Shown one piece after another: positions 23,236-36,000 of a DNA stretch of 64,000 bases. This DNA comes from Ceratodon purpureus. Its lineage: Eukaryota; Streptophyta; Bryopsida; Pseudoditrichales; Ditrichaceae. The translations under genes were made by a program, and so were the position numbers. The notes beneath the pieces were generated by a model that had not been told where the DNA came from, searched no databases, and saw only the letters and a list, made by a program, of their open reading frames with translations. Positions within the stretch are counted from its first letter, which is position 1; every line of letters begins with the position of its first letter. The stretch spans positions 108,844,457-108,908,456 of the forward strand of contig CM026426.1 in assembly GCA_014871385.1 (NCBI GenBank), written 5' to 3'.

Positions 23236-24068
23236 TTAGGTCAAATATTATGCAAATAGTTATGCGTTTCTTGAAACACATTCATGTACGTTCTCCCGAG
23301 AATAAATCTTGCAATGACAAGAGTAGTGATAAAATATCAACCTTGTTATGATTGTGCCTCTTGTCAAGCACCTATATATCGTGACTTCATGTGAAGTAAC
23401 CTTTGATTCTAATACTATGACACTAGCCGTGACGTGTTACACTGTGACATTGTGACTTTGCCTGCAATATATGCTCAACTGAATTGTACAGTCCGTGTCC
23501 ATACTGTAATGGGACGATTCAAATTACAGTGTTCTTCGTTCCAACCATCAGTTGTTCTGCTTTACAAAAATTATCCTTATCCATATTAAATAATATAATT
23601 TTGTTATGATTTTGCGCTTTTATAAGTACCAAGTTTACCATCATGTAAGCTAGATCTGCCAACATCTATGAGGTTTCCGGTTCAAATTATAAAATAGCAC
23701 GCATATGGTTTATATGACACAGTGTCACAAGTTTTATATGACACAGTGTCACAAGGTCGTTCTGACATTGCTATTCCGTCTTGCATAGAGATATTACGTT
23801 CAAAAACCCATTATACGACATGGCTCATTAATGCAAGCATTTCAACCGTTTAGAAATCCAGACAGTAGTAAAGCATAGGAAAAACAATTTCATTGGTAGA
23901 CAAACCGAGTACACATCCTATAACAAAGCACTGTTACAGAAACAGCAGGTACAAAGGGAAGATAAGAAGGGAAACCCATAAACCTACAAAGTCAAAATGG
24001 GTAGTTCGGAGCCGGAGATAACATCTAACGGTAGATTATGACGACAAACATACGAATTCTGTAATAGC
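23236..24068. other. E2 intergenic spacer with duplicated motif pair
   Basis: This separates the convergent small plus-strand gene and the transposase. It contains a near-exact 23-bp direct repeat (about 23,714-23,757), each unit centred on GACACAGTGTCAC, a palindromic double version of the E2 motif. A cluster at 23,418-23,460 holds five more near-copies. No coding is supported. Confidence 0.5.
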
Positions 24069-27000
24069 CTAGGCTGCACTGAAGTTACTCAAATTCTGGA
24101 ATTCCTCGTCTGCCATAACTCCGTAATACTGCTCTAACACCCACGCTGTATTGACATCTCTCACAGCAGATCGATCGCTTAACAGTTCTTCGTCCTTCGT
24201 TGGAGAAGCGTCCGAGACTCCAGCTTCACCGAATGTCTTCCTTCGCATATCACGGGAACACGTCGGTCTCCTTCGCCGCCTTCCCATAGCGCGGCAATGT
24301 CGGCTTCCACGAGGAGTCCTGCAACATTCTAAAGTTCCCGTCTGTACCATGCGTCGCGTGTACATGACGTAGAGTAGGGTTGCCACTCCTAACCATACAA
24401 CCCACTCGGGTAGTTCAAAGCAGAAGACGAAACCCGCCCTAAACATTGCGAAGACAATCTCGAGATGACGGAAACTAACAAATACTTGTGAACTGTGAAA
24501 GACCAACCGAGCAATATACAACGGTACACAGAATATGGAACCCTTGGGGAGGTCCACTTTAATGACGATGTCATACTGACTTGTCGAAGAAGATTCCCCT
24601 ACGGAAACACTATTCCATGACGCCGTTGAAATATTAAAGACGCCGTGACGCTGGATTGAACGACCTCTCAAGGAAGTCCTTGTTCCGACGTAGCTCGAAC
24701 CCTGACCATCATCTACAACCTGTAACACTGGTGACTCAGCAAGCGGATGGAGAGAACCATATTTAATCTCGGCCTTTAACTTCCGAAGACGACCCAATGT
24801 TCGATTCAACTCAGCTATTAGATGCTTTATCATTACGGAATCACCGTCTACTTCCTCATGTAATTCAATCACCTGAAGTCGCAAGGTTTCAGCGGGGTCC
24901 TCATCTTTCCTCCTTTGTGAAGTGGGTCTTGCTGCAGAGAAAGGTGTGTTTGACTCTGACGTAGGTGGCATTTGAACCTTGTGAGGCGTAAGTAGCTGAT
25001 GCAGTCCTCCTGTGACACTACCGGCTAACCTCCCGCAAAACCTTGCAATTGTCCCTTCCGCAACATCCGGGTTCATCATCATAACCACTTTGACATGGTG
25101 TTTACACATGTTCCCACGCTGCGCCCATACGCAGTTACAGACTGCCCATTCTGAACCCGGATTATGGACAGTGTAACGAAGATGGCGATGCTCAGTTGAT
25201 GTCACAAGCGCAGTGTCACCATCATTTTCTGGCAGTGTCACATCTTTGTCCGGAATTTTCCTGGCTCGCAGGATGGATGAGACCACGATATCCTGACCTT
25301 TCTTATTGTCCACGAAGCCCTTCTCTTTACGCAGATCCTTGTACCAGTAATGATCTACAACGTCTTCCGTTAGGGCCGTTATGCACCAATCAACCCTCCT
25401 ACTTGTCATTCTACTTCTCTCAGACTTGAGTATGGACTTTGCGAAGCCGTGGTAATCCTCTATGGCCGCATTGGTGTCTTGTCCACAGTATGATAAATTT
25501 CGAAATCCAACTACCCACATGTGCACCTTATCAAGCCATTGGAATTTCATATATTCCCAGAATTCCACTTCCTTCTAATACTTCTTTTCCAAGTCTAGAA
25601 TTGTATTCTCAGCCCATTCCCTACCTTCTGGTCCAGGTGGAGCGCTCCTATCATACATCAACATACCGAGTTCCTTCATTATGACGGCTCTCATCTTCAA
25701 ATCTGAAATCTTGTAACATGCATTTTTCTGCCACGCTCTACGTACATGCCATAGGCATAAAAATATCTCTGTCTTCGGCCATGTTTTACTGCACGCACAT
25801 AATAATAAACTTGATGGCGTTAGGACACATTCCCGGTAAGACAATCAGTCATGACTGATAAAGTGGAATAAACTGTATGAGAGGAATAACACGTACTTGA
25901 TGGCGTTGATTTCGCCTTGCGCACAGTCTACAATGAAGGCTGCTAGTTTCCAGTCTGGTTTTGTCTCCACCATCTTCGCGTTCAATGCGGCCATCCACGG
26001 AGTTAAATCAGCTTCAGCACATCTAGAGGTGAGAATGAATGCAACTGGAATTCCGTTATGCCACCTGTCAAAAACCATTAGCGTGTACAATGGGAACTGC
26101 ACAGACACAGTACATTCGAGAAGCACAGTTAGGTCAATTCTGGTCAGTGTCACAATGTCACGTCAGAAATGTAAAAAATAAATCGAACTAAAGAGATACC
26201 AAATCCGCGAAGTACCTTCTTCTCATTAGTGCCGAATGTTGCGTCAACCGAAATACTGGGAAAGTTAGCATGTGAGCGGAGAGCGGAGAGCAGAGAGCAG
26301 AGAATGGAGAGCAGAGATTTGACATTTAGCCAAATTTTTAAAAGCAAAGTAAACCCTATAACCGTGGAAAAAAACTAAAAAAGGTATGATTTTTTTACTT
26401 TTTTTAGTAAAGGAGTATATTTCCGTGGAATTCAGAGTTATGTCTGGTAAAAACTTTTTTACGTTTTATTTTTGAGTACAAATTAGGGCTGATGTCATGA
26501 TGACGTCATCCATACAATCCTTTAGATTTGGTCCCTTATTGAATCTAGATACGAGTATTCCAGCGTCATGTTCGTAGATCTCAATATTAAATATTGAATA
26601 GGAAAGTATAGGAAAAAATATATCACAAAAGCTAAAGTTTATGGTCTGAAACCTTCGTGGAATATATCAAAGTTCGTGTACAATAATCGAGCTGCGAAAA
26701 CCAAGATGTATACCATGTCAGAGTGCTTGTTTTGGTTGAAGAATTCTCGGTCTTTAGATAGGACCATTTGTACCTTTAATGTGAAGGAACGATCTATATA
26801 AACCATTGGGACGTCCTTGAAGTTGTATTAGCTCAATGGTTTCTGTAGAACTAAAGCTTGTACTTGCTAGGGAGTTGTTTGAAGGTATGGGCGATTCATT
26901 TGAGGTCGTTGCCTGTGAAACGATTTTACACGATTTGCTTAAGCGGATGGCGGATGGGCCTAACCTGTGGGATCATATAGGTAGTAGTGCAACGCAGGGT

Positions 27001-30000
27001 TGGACTCCTCCGACAGTAATCACGTTTAAAGACGTCGAGAACGCTCGTGCTGTGTCGAAGAGGTGGAAGCGTGAGATTGACAGCAGTCCTGAATACGCAT
27101 GCCTTCGGCTAGCGAGGTGGGATTACTTTTTGTACGAGGGTCGCCATTGGAGTCCGAAGGACGAATATGAAGTTAATCGGTTCAACATGAAGTGGAGTGT
27201 TTTTAGGAGTTCTTGGAAACTTGCAACTCCAATTTACAACGAGAGGTTAGAGACAACGTCCTTTGGAGAACTTAGTTGCGTTGAGTTAGATCAATTGAGG
27301 ACATTGCTATGGGCCAATGGGAATGAGGTCTTGGATGTGCTGGAACAACGGATCATACCATTCGAATGATGTGTACAGCCTTGTTCCATTCGCGATCGCC
27401 ACCACCGTCTTCAAGTTCCTTGTGTCGGGATAGAACCGAATCCACAGAGGAGTTGATGACAGAAACCTGAGAGGAATTTAGAGTACCAGCAGAAGAGGTA
27501 GTCTGCGGGAATTTCTTGGTTTTCCTCTGCTCGAGGAGACCTCTGGTGATCTCGGAAGCACTGATCGAGGAAGGAGCCGGCGAAGAAGTTGAAGAAGGCT
27601 TCGTAACGACATTGCCAGGAGAGGGCTTTGGTGCCTGTTGCCCTGGCGCGGAAGACTCCGCACCGGTTTGCTGTGATGCCTCTGACTGAGAACGGAGAGA
27701 TTTCAGTCGCCTTCCTCTTCCTCTCTTCGGTGGAGGAGCAGAAGATTGATCCTCCTGTCCTTCGTCTTTGGTTGCACCATCCATGGAGGCTTCGACTACC
27801 ACCTCACCCCCATTGTGTAGCATCTTGACGTCCGCCTCCGAGTCAATAGTGAAACCACGAATACAATCAAGATACCAGCATCCAGCATCCAAGTGAGCAC
27901 CTTTGTACCTTTTTATCTGCTGGGGAGAGTACATACACTGGTCCGAGGTTGTCTGCGTCCAAAGCTTGAAATACTTGGGGAGGTGTTGAACGCTGATGGC
28001 CCCCTTCAATAGAAACTCACGCTTGAAGTACCTATGGGAAGACATATAGAAAAGGTAAGTATAAAAAACAATCGCAATGAAAATTATGAAATGGAAACGC
28101 AATTAAGTTACTTCACGTACCGGTAAGTAACCCGCTTGACAACTTGAGCGGTTCCAGGGAATTTTGCGAAGTTGGACTTCTTGTCGAAGTGCTTCTCAGC
28201 CTTTTTTCCAATGAACGTAGGGAAGGCCTTGTCCCACAACAGAATACGTGAACTCTCGACAAAATCGCCTGGCTGTTGGACATCAGGAAATGCCATCCAA
28301 TTGATATCGAGGTTCTCCGTTTTGAATATGTCCTCGACTTCGTGGATGACGGCTTCCTCCAACTGTAATACAAAATTCATATAAGTAGCAACGAAGAAGG
28401 AATACGGTAAAATAATAAAGGAACAAGGAATTGGAAAGGATTTTTTATGAAAATTACCCTAGCCCAGAATGAAGCTTTGTTCAACCATGGGTCGAATTCG
28501 GTGTCTTTGAATTCAGATGGCAGAAATCTGTAAGACGTTTGAGCACTCGGGGATGAGTTCCACCACTTCAACCAACGAGCCTTGTATTTGGCCTCAACGG
28601 CCGCTGGAACAGTCCTCTGAAGCTTATCGATTGACATCTCAGGCTTATTGTTGAGACTGAAATGGCGATTGATCTGCAAGAAGCACCAAAGTTTTAAAAA
28701 TGATTAATACAGAAATTATTGAAGTCATACGAAACAGTGAATTGAACAATGATCAGTGAGTCACCTCATTGAGGAAGTCGTCACCATTCTTGGGATTTGC
28801 GACAGCCAAGTACTTGGTAAAGTCCTTCTTCTTGATGGCTTCGACCATTCTATCTAATGCCTCATTCATGACATCCCAAACTGCACATGCAGACTGGTCA
28901 TCCTCGGGTGTCTTGTTGCGGTAGGCCTTGGCTGCTTCATCGGAGGCCACAGCGAGTTCCCGCTATAGAAAGATAATTAAGCCTTAGGGAATTCCATGAA
29001 TATTGAATAATAAGAAACAAATAGAGAGAGGAGGTAGGACTTACTCGGTACAAAAATGCGATGAAAACTTTAGTTGTCAAGGGAAACCAGGAGGGATTAG
29101 GTGGCTTGTTCTTCAAACATGCGTCAAATTCTTCAGGACTGAGGAGGTCTTTAAATTCCTCCAGCTTCATCATTCGAATGAGCGGATTCGAAATAGTTTT
29201 GCGGGGAGATTACTCTTCACGTGGTCATTCTCAGTCGACCTGAAAATAAACCAAAATACGTATTATGAATAATAGAGATGAGATAGGCTAACAAATGAAA
29301 AAACAGGAAAAATGAAACAAGTACATACCAGTTGATGTCATGCATTGCGTGAAGAAGATTGCCAACATGGCCACGGGGGTCGAGTACTATGCAGTGCACA
29401 GATATGTGCCATGACGGGTCGTCTGCGTGGTGCTTGTTGATATGACGAAGCCATGCTGAGAGGCGATGGTTACCTTCCTAGACAAAAAACATCTTCCCCG
29501 AGAACTGCGACCACTCCTCGTCACTTTGAATCTCATATTCAAAAGCATCATTCGCGTCCCTCCATAATGGGCTCCATCTGGCCATGACCTCATCCGTAAC
29601 ATCTCTTGTCTGCTCTTCGTTGTTGTACATAGAGATGTACATGACGCGGTCTCCATCTCTATATCCCTTAACAAACTCCCGCTCCAAATGTTGTACCCCC
29701 ACTACGCCCACTAGTCTAACCTTGGCCATTGGGATCATTCTGCACAAGGGCACTAACATTCGGGACTTCTGCGATGGCTTGATCCTGAGCTTGTTGATGA
29801 CGGCTATAGAGTCCACCTTGTATTGGGTTCGATGTTGCAATTCCCCTTCCCTAGCAATCTTCAAGTTTATTGGACAAGATGGTTTCACCAACACATTTTG
29901 TGTTTGCGTAACCTGCGAGAAGGTGCGCAAATTAGAAGAACAAGCACAATTGAAGAAAGTCATGCAAAGAAGACAAGTATGTAAAAGAAAGTAACAATAT

Positions 30001-33000
30001 ATCTTCATACTGTCATCTCTCTTTTAACAACTCAATCATCATCCTGTGATTGATAAAACTATCTACGTGATGCACGACTATAGTACTCCTTAGACTGTCT
30101 ACAGTTCCAGTGACGGCGCCTCCTCCAAAATCGCCTGGTCTGTTGGACAGGGCACGGCAGAATTGCCGGAAGGGCAAAGACCACATGGGCTGGCCTCCTC
30201 ACTCTAATAGGCGAGGAAGGAGAGGGTGGAGACATCGGCGAGGAGCCCTGTGGAGGAGACGTGGGCATATAGCCCGGGGAGGTTGGCTCATACACCGGGG
30301 ATGTAGGCATGTCCACTGGAGAGGTAGGCATGTATTGTGGAGAGTGGACCTCGGAAGGTCCACTTTCCACACCCATAGGGTTGGTTACATCACAGGTACA
30401 GTAGTACTGATCAAATGAATCCGAAAGATCGGAAACATTGATAACAGAAATGGGGGAAGTGGCGGATAGCTCAAGAGCATCAGACGATACCTATAGTAGA
30501 AGATTTGAAGTGAGAATTAAATTCCACCTTTATAAGAGTAGCAAGCAAAGAATAGTACAAGTTTAACTCAATGTGAATTGTAAATTGAATGAAATACCTC
30601 GGTCTCTGCTGGCGTCGGGTCTTGACATTCGCTCCCCAAATGATCTCCATCAGATTCCTATTTCATAAACAAAGTAATAAGTATTAGAAAAAACAGTAAC
30701 TATGAATAACAAATAATTACATTAACTTAATCAAAAATATGAAGATTTTAATTAATATGTTGTGAGCGGAATTGATTTATATAACAGAAATGGTCAAAGA
30801 AAAAAAAAATTAAAAAACTTTACAAAAATCCCCAAATGGTCACCCATGCCCCCGGCCTATTGTCGGCAACGACAGTAGGCTTGGGGATTTTTTAATTTTT
30901 TAAAATAACAAAAAAAAACCAAATAATTACATTAACTTAATCAAAAATATGAAGATTTTAATTATTATTTTGTGAGCAGAATTGATTTATATAACAGAAA
31001 TTGTCAAAGAAAAAAAAATAAAAAAACATCGCAAAAATCCCCAAATTCATACCCATGCCCTCAGCCTACTGTCGTTGAGGACAGTAGGCTTCGGGTTTTT
31101 TTAATTTTCAAAATATTACAAAATAAATTAATAAAATGCGTAATCTTCATCAAAAAAGTTCAGATTTTTTAATATTTTGTGAGTTTACAATCACTTATAT
31201 AACACAAAATGTCAAAAAAAAAAATACAAAAACAAACATTGCAAAAATCCCCAAAGTCATACCCATGCCCTCGGTTAATGGCTGAAGATATGGCTAATGG
31301 CGAGTTTTAACGTCGGTTCAGTTGCGCGAATTCAATGACATTGTCTTGTTCCAAATCCTGGGGGACCGTTCAGTGCTATAGAACATGGAAGAGAAACACA
31401 CACAGTGGTTCAAAGACTCATTCTGAAACAATCATAAGATCATTTCAATATTTTCTACACATGCGATGTCTTCCTTAGTTTGTATTCAATAAGCAATCCT
31501 GATTTTTAACGTTTTATTTTCAATCTATAATGATGAGAGCGCCACCTCCATGAGCTCAAAGATATAGCATTGAATTTGACTTAAAATTCTCCAATCTCCC
31601 CCACTCTCTACAAACCATCAAATAAGATCGACAAGGCGTATACGGTATCCAATAGCAAGCATGCACTTCCATGCAGATTTTGCAAGTATATCATTTGTTG
31701 TTGCATCTCAAGGAACTGACGTTCCAAAGTCCGTCCTTTGGAATACATGACAAGCATTAAATGTGATGAAAATCTTTAGGCTAGTATCCAATTAATTCAG
31801 ACACAACGATACTTGGATCTCTATAGCCGTGACCAACACAAATACCGAGCATCTCATATGGATGCTTCCTTCCCGATAGATACTTTGAGTCTGTACATCA
31901 GATCAGTTAGAAGCTTAAAACGTGGATAACTTCCTTCTAAGATGTATCCTCTTAGTAGCTTACATTTGTTTGCTGTGGATTCTGCAATTGTCTTTGAGGT
32001 CAACTGAGAACAAGAAATTGTACCTGAATTAAATCTTTGTGATCTGCGCGTCAAGCGTATATGCATATACAATCTCACCATATCATTTACTAACACCTTA
32101 CATGTCATGTCTAAAATACTACTGCTGGAAGATATTCTTGTGAATGCCTCCGCATTTGTACATAATATGAACTCTTGTGAATGGTAATCTTGAATGTCAG
32201 TAGACGAATCACATCTGCAATTGATGAAGGTGCTTTCTGTAGAACTCTACTCCTTCAATATGCTTTGGCAGACTTGGCTTTGTAGCATATGAATGATTTC
32301 TGAAAAATCACTTCCTACATTTTTGTTGCAACACTTTGAATTTGTAGCTCCCAGCTATTACGAAGTTCCATCATATGAGCATTCAATTGTCTTTATACGC
32401 CCACCTGTAGAGCCCCAGCAAACTAAGGTATGCTCGCTTTTTCCAAAAGGATTGACTATTAAATGAATTTGAGTTGTATCTATTTACTAAAATTTTGATC
32501 TAAGTTGTGTGACCCGCTGATAATCAGACCATTCAGCAGCTGACAACATATAACATTTGAAAAGTACAAAAAATAATTGAAGAGAATACTGCCTTCCATC
32601 TACGGATCTCTGCCTGAAAATCACTGTGGAGTATCATATTCGAGGGACTCAACATCCAGAATTAAACAATGGGGTACATAGTAATATTATTTTTTAACAG
32701 TAGCATTCACTCTTAATGACAGAAGGTTGGCTGTGGCCCCAACATACCAGATGATTGGCGGCAAATTCTGAAATAAGAAGGAATAAGGCCTTGTTAAAGA
32801 AATCTTATGCTGCACAGTCAAAATTTTACACATGACAAAGGTTTTTTTTTTGGGGGGAGCAAATTAAGAAAATTCATTGCAAAAATAGATTATGACAAAG
32901 CTTTAACAATGTTACTTTAAATAAGAAAATTCCTTCTTCAAGCTCCTTAGGAGCTGCCCATTCAAAGAAAGGCTCTATCATTGATGTGAACTAAAATATG

Positions 33001-36000
33001 GTAGTTCAAGCCTTAAAGCCTCAAGATTATCAGAGCATGACGAGCTTCAAGGTGGTTGGAGTATCACCAGCTTTTAAGGTAGCAGCACCAGAAACCATCG
33101 CAGCTTTGTGAGCCTTTTTGCTGGTTGAATGGCACAGTTGGTGTGGAAAAATACACAAAGGTTGGGTAATCATCGAGAATATGGTTTTTAGAAATTTAAT
33201 TTTTTGTGAATTTTACCAATCTAAAATCAAAAGTTCTAATAAATGGTGATAGGAGGGTGCTAGAGTTATTTCTAAGTGAACCAGAAACCAAGAAAGAGTC
33301 TTGTTGATTAAAGCTACTTACATACATCCACTTGTTGCTTTAAGTTGCTTCCATTTATTAGCGCACCTACATTGACCAGTTAGTCCTTTTGGGTTATAAC
33401 TTTATTGGTACTCTTATCTAATGCACCATACCCACATCATTAGATAAGTTGTTATACTAGCTACCCTCCAAGAAAAAATTGTCTTTTCTTTTTGGGAAAT
33501 AAAAGGTTCATTCTTCAAAAACAAACTTGATTTTGAAACGATTGAATATTTTCAAAATAAGTAGATCACTAAATTACATGTCATTAATATGGGTTCCACT
33601 CACCTAAGCAATGGCCCTCATTGACACACCAAACTGAAAATGATATGAAAGAAATGAAGAAAATAAAGTGAAAGTAATATGAAAGTTAAAATTAAATGAA
33701 AGAACTCTTTCGACTGCATTAACAATTTAGATAGAATAAAGGAAGTTAATAAAAAATACAAGATAATTATATAATATCCCATGTACTAAGTCAGCAATAC
33801 AGAAGCTATATTGACTTTTTCATTATAAAGGCTTTGTCGTTCACATTAATTGCATTCTATTTCAATACATTCTATCTTGAACAAGTGCACTATAAACCTC
33901 GTATCCCGTGACATGTACCCTTTATGACAGCCAAGATATACTTGTTATTAGACGTCCTAATCTTTGAACTTAACACGTTTAGGGTTGCCCACTACATTAT
34001 CAGCAGGACTGCCAGCCTCTGACTGTACTACATGACAAATTACATTCGCGTTCACTTTCGGTCCCACACTTGGCAAGTGTCCTTGGTATGAACGTTTCAG
34101 CAATGGCCGACCTCCCCGCCTCTGATTCACTGATTCCCTGGAATAGGTTCCCCTTGGGATCTTTCCTACCTTGGAGTATGCATGAGGTTGCAAAGGCACA
34201 TATGCGTCCTCCTCGAGCACTATGATCTCATCCGAATTTTTTGAACGTGGAGGGTCAGCTCTCACATCCGATTGCACATCCACAGCCGTGGTCAAAGGAC
34301 GCCCTTGGCTGTTGGCCATCACCTCCTCTTTGTCCTCCACCTCAACATACGGTTGAAATGGGCAAACATCGTCAGCGAGTGAAACAACAATATCTCTGAC
34401 GTCTTCCATAACCGCTATCCGCCACTACGGAAAAGAGCTTCACAAAACACCAACACAAAAGAGGAAGAGACATTCCATAATCTTAACTTAAATATCCCTG
34501 AAGAAGATACTTGGCGCCCTTGAAAATCGGCATTTCATTCATTTAAAAGTTATCATCCTTCTAAACTTAATGAAAAAGGACGATGGTTGTGCAGAAGTCA
34601 ATAACCATTTAAAAATTAAAAAATTAAAAAATATTTTAAAAAATGAAATTAAAAAAGAAAAAAAAAAAAAAAGCAAAAAAAAATATTAAGGTTGAAAATA
34701 ATATGAAGGAGATTAAGAAAATGAAAGAGAAAATTAAATGAAAGATAAAAATAAACAAAAGGACTCTTTTGACTCCATTAATGAGATAGATAGAATAGAG
34801 GAAATTAATACAAAATACAAGATAATTACAAATAAAATTAATAAAAAGATTAAAGGCACGTAGACTAGAATGGATGAGTTCTAGTAATGTTTAGAAAATG
34901 TTACAATATTAAAGGTTACTTGATCCCTCATAAGAGGTTCAATACCAATACATTTAAAGCAGTAATTTGGATATAAATGTCACGGGATAAGGGGAATTAA
35001 TGTATGCCAAAACTAGTTAGAGGGAGCTGGAGCATAGTAATTGGTGCACGTCAAAAAATTTATCATCAAGAAAAGAGAAAACGAACTACAAATTCAATGA
35101 GAATACTGTAATTAGTCCACGGTTATAGGGTCAATTGAATTACTAAAATAAGTATATTTCTAAAAATATACAGAGAATATTCGAATCTTTTAATTTTATA
35201 TTTTATTTTTGGTAAAAACAGTTCTATTTTTAGGTTCAGACTCACATTTTGTGCTCTCTGCTCTCCAAATCTCCGCTCTCTGCTCTCCGCTCTACGCTCT
35301 CTGCTTACATACAAGTCTCCCTCACCGAAATACCACCCGAGTGACCATGCTTAAGCATCATTAGACGTTGCCATGGTGTTTGGATCCCAATTGTAAATGG
35401 CATATTTTCCCCTGTGAGTTGACCTTCAACTGGTTTGGCCTTCTCCTTATTTGATTCAGAGTAATAGAAAATCTTTTCTGGATTTCTTTGCACCCACATC
35501 CTAACACTTTGGGCATCATTTTTGTGTAACATGTATGTCTCCTCGGCCAGCTTCCCCGAGATATTACGTATATCTTTCGTAGTGAGGAGTAAATCTCTGG
35601 TTAGATCTCTACCCTGTGCCTGCCACTCCTTCAGCAAGTCAAGATGTTTCCTCATGATCTGGTTCGGGGTGTCCTTTCGTCTCAAGCATTCCTCCACAAA
35701 CTTCCTGATTTCCGGAGACAAATGAGCTGAAAAGGCACTGCGATCTCCAATTTTCATTCCCCCGTGAACCACTAGACCGTCGCAATTCACATGTTTCTCC
35801 TGAATGATACAAATCTCGGACACATCAGGAAGGTACAGGAGCGTCTTCACTGTAAACTGCGCCAAGCAGCCTCTCTTAATGGACGAACCCCATTTCTTCT
35901 TTGAATCCCGAGATAGTCGAGGTGGCTTCTTGACATTCTTTGGATTCGGAGTTTCCCCAGTGCTGTGCATCTCTACTTTCGGGGTCAGAGTATCGACGAC

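Larger units (their letters stand above)
26257..35323. mobile_element. E4: 9.1-kb element nested in the E2 transposase exon
   Basis: The direct repeat ACCGAAATAC (10 bp) lies at 26,247-26,256 and 35,324-35,333, a MULE-sized target duplication. Removing the element and one repeat copy restores the E2 reading frame exactly (GGISVDATFGTN). The ends are imperfect inverted repeats: GGGAAAGTTAGCATGTGAGC at the left against GGGAGACTTGTATGTAAGC in reverse complement at the right. Each is followed by (G)AGAGCGG/AGAGCAG heptad arrays. A 16-bp perfect inverted match, ACCCTATAACCGTGGA, sits at 26,353-26,368 and 35,116-35,131. No transposase is seen inside, so it was probably mobilised in trans. It is younger than E2. 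Confidence 0.92.

Noticed and set aside
24320-24540. A transmembrane helix in the E2 transposase (WVVWLGVATLLYVMYT)
   Set aside because: It lies in a stretch that can be read as an intron ending at GTTGCAG. Membrane segments are not expected in this family, so it is not reported as a domain.
31600-32500. A decayed retroelement in the AT-rich interior of E4
   Set aside because: No domain signature could be read with confidence on either strand and no terminal repeats were found.
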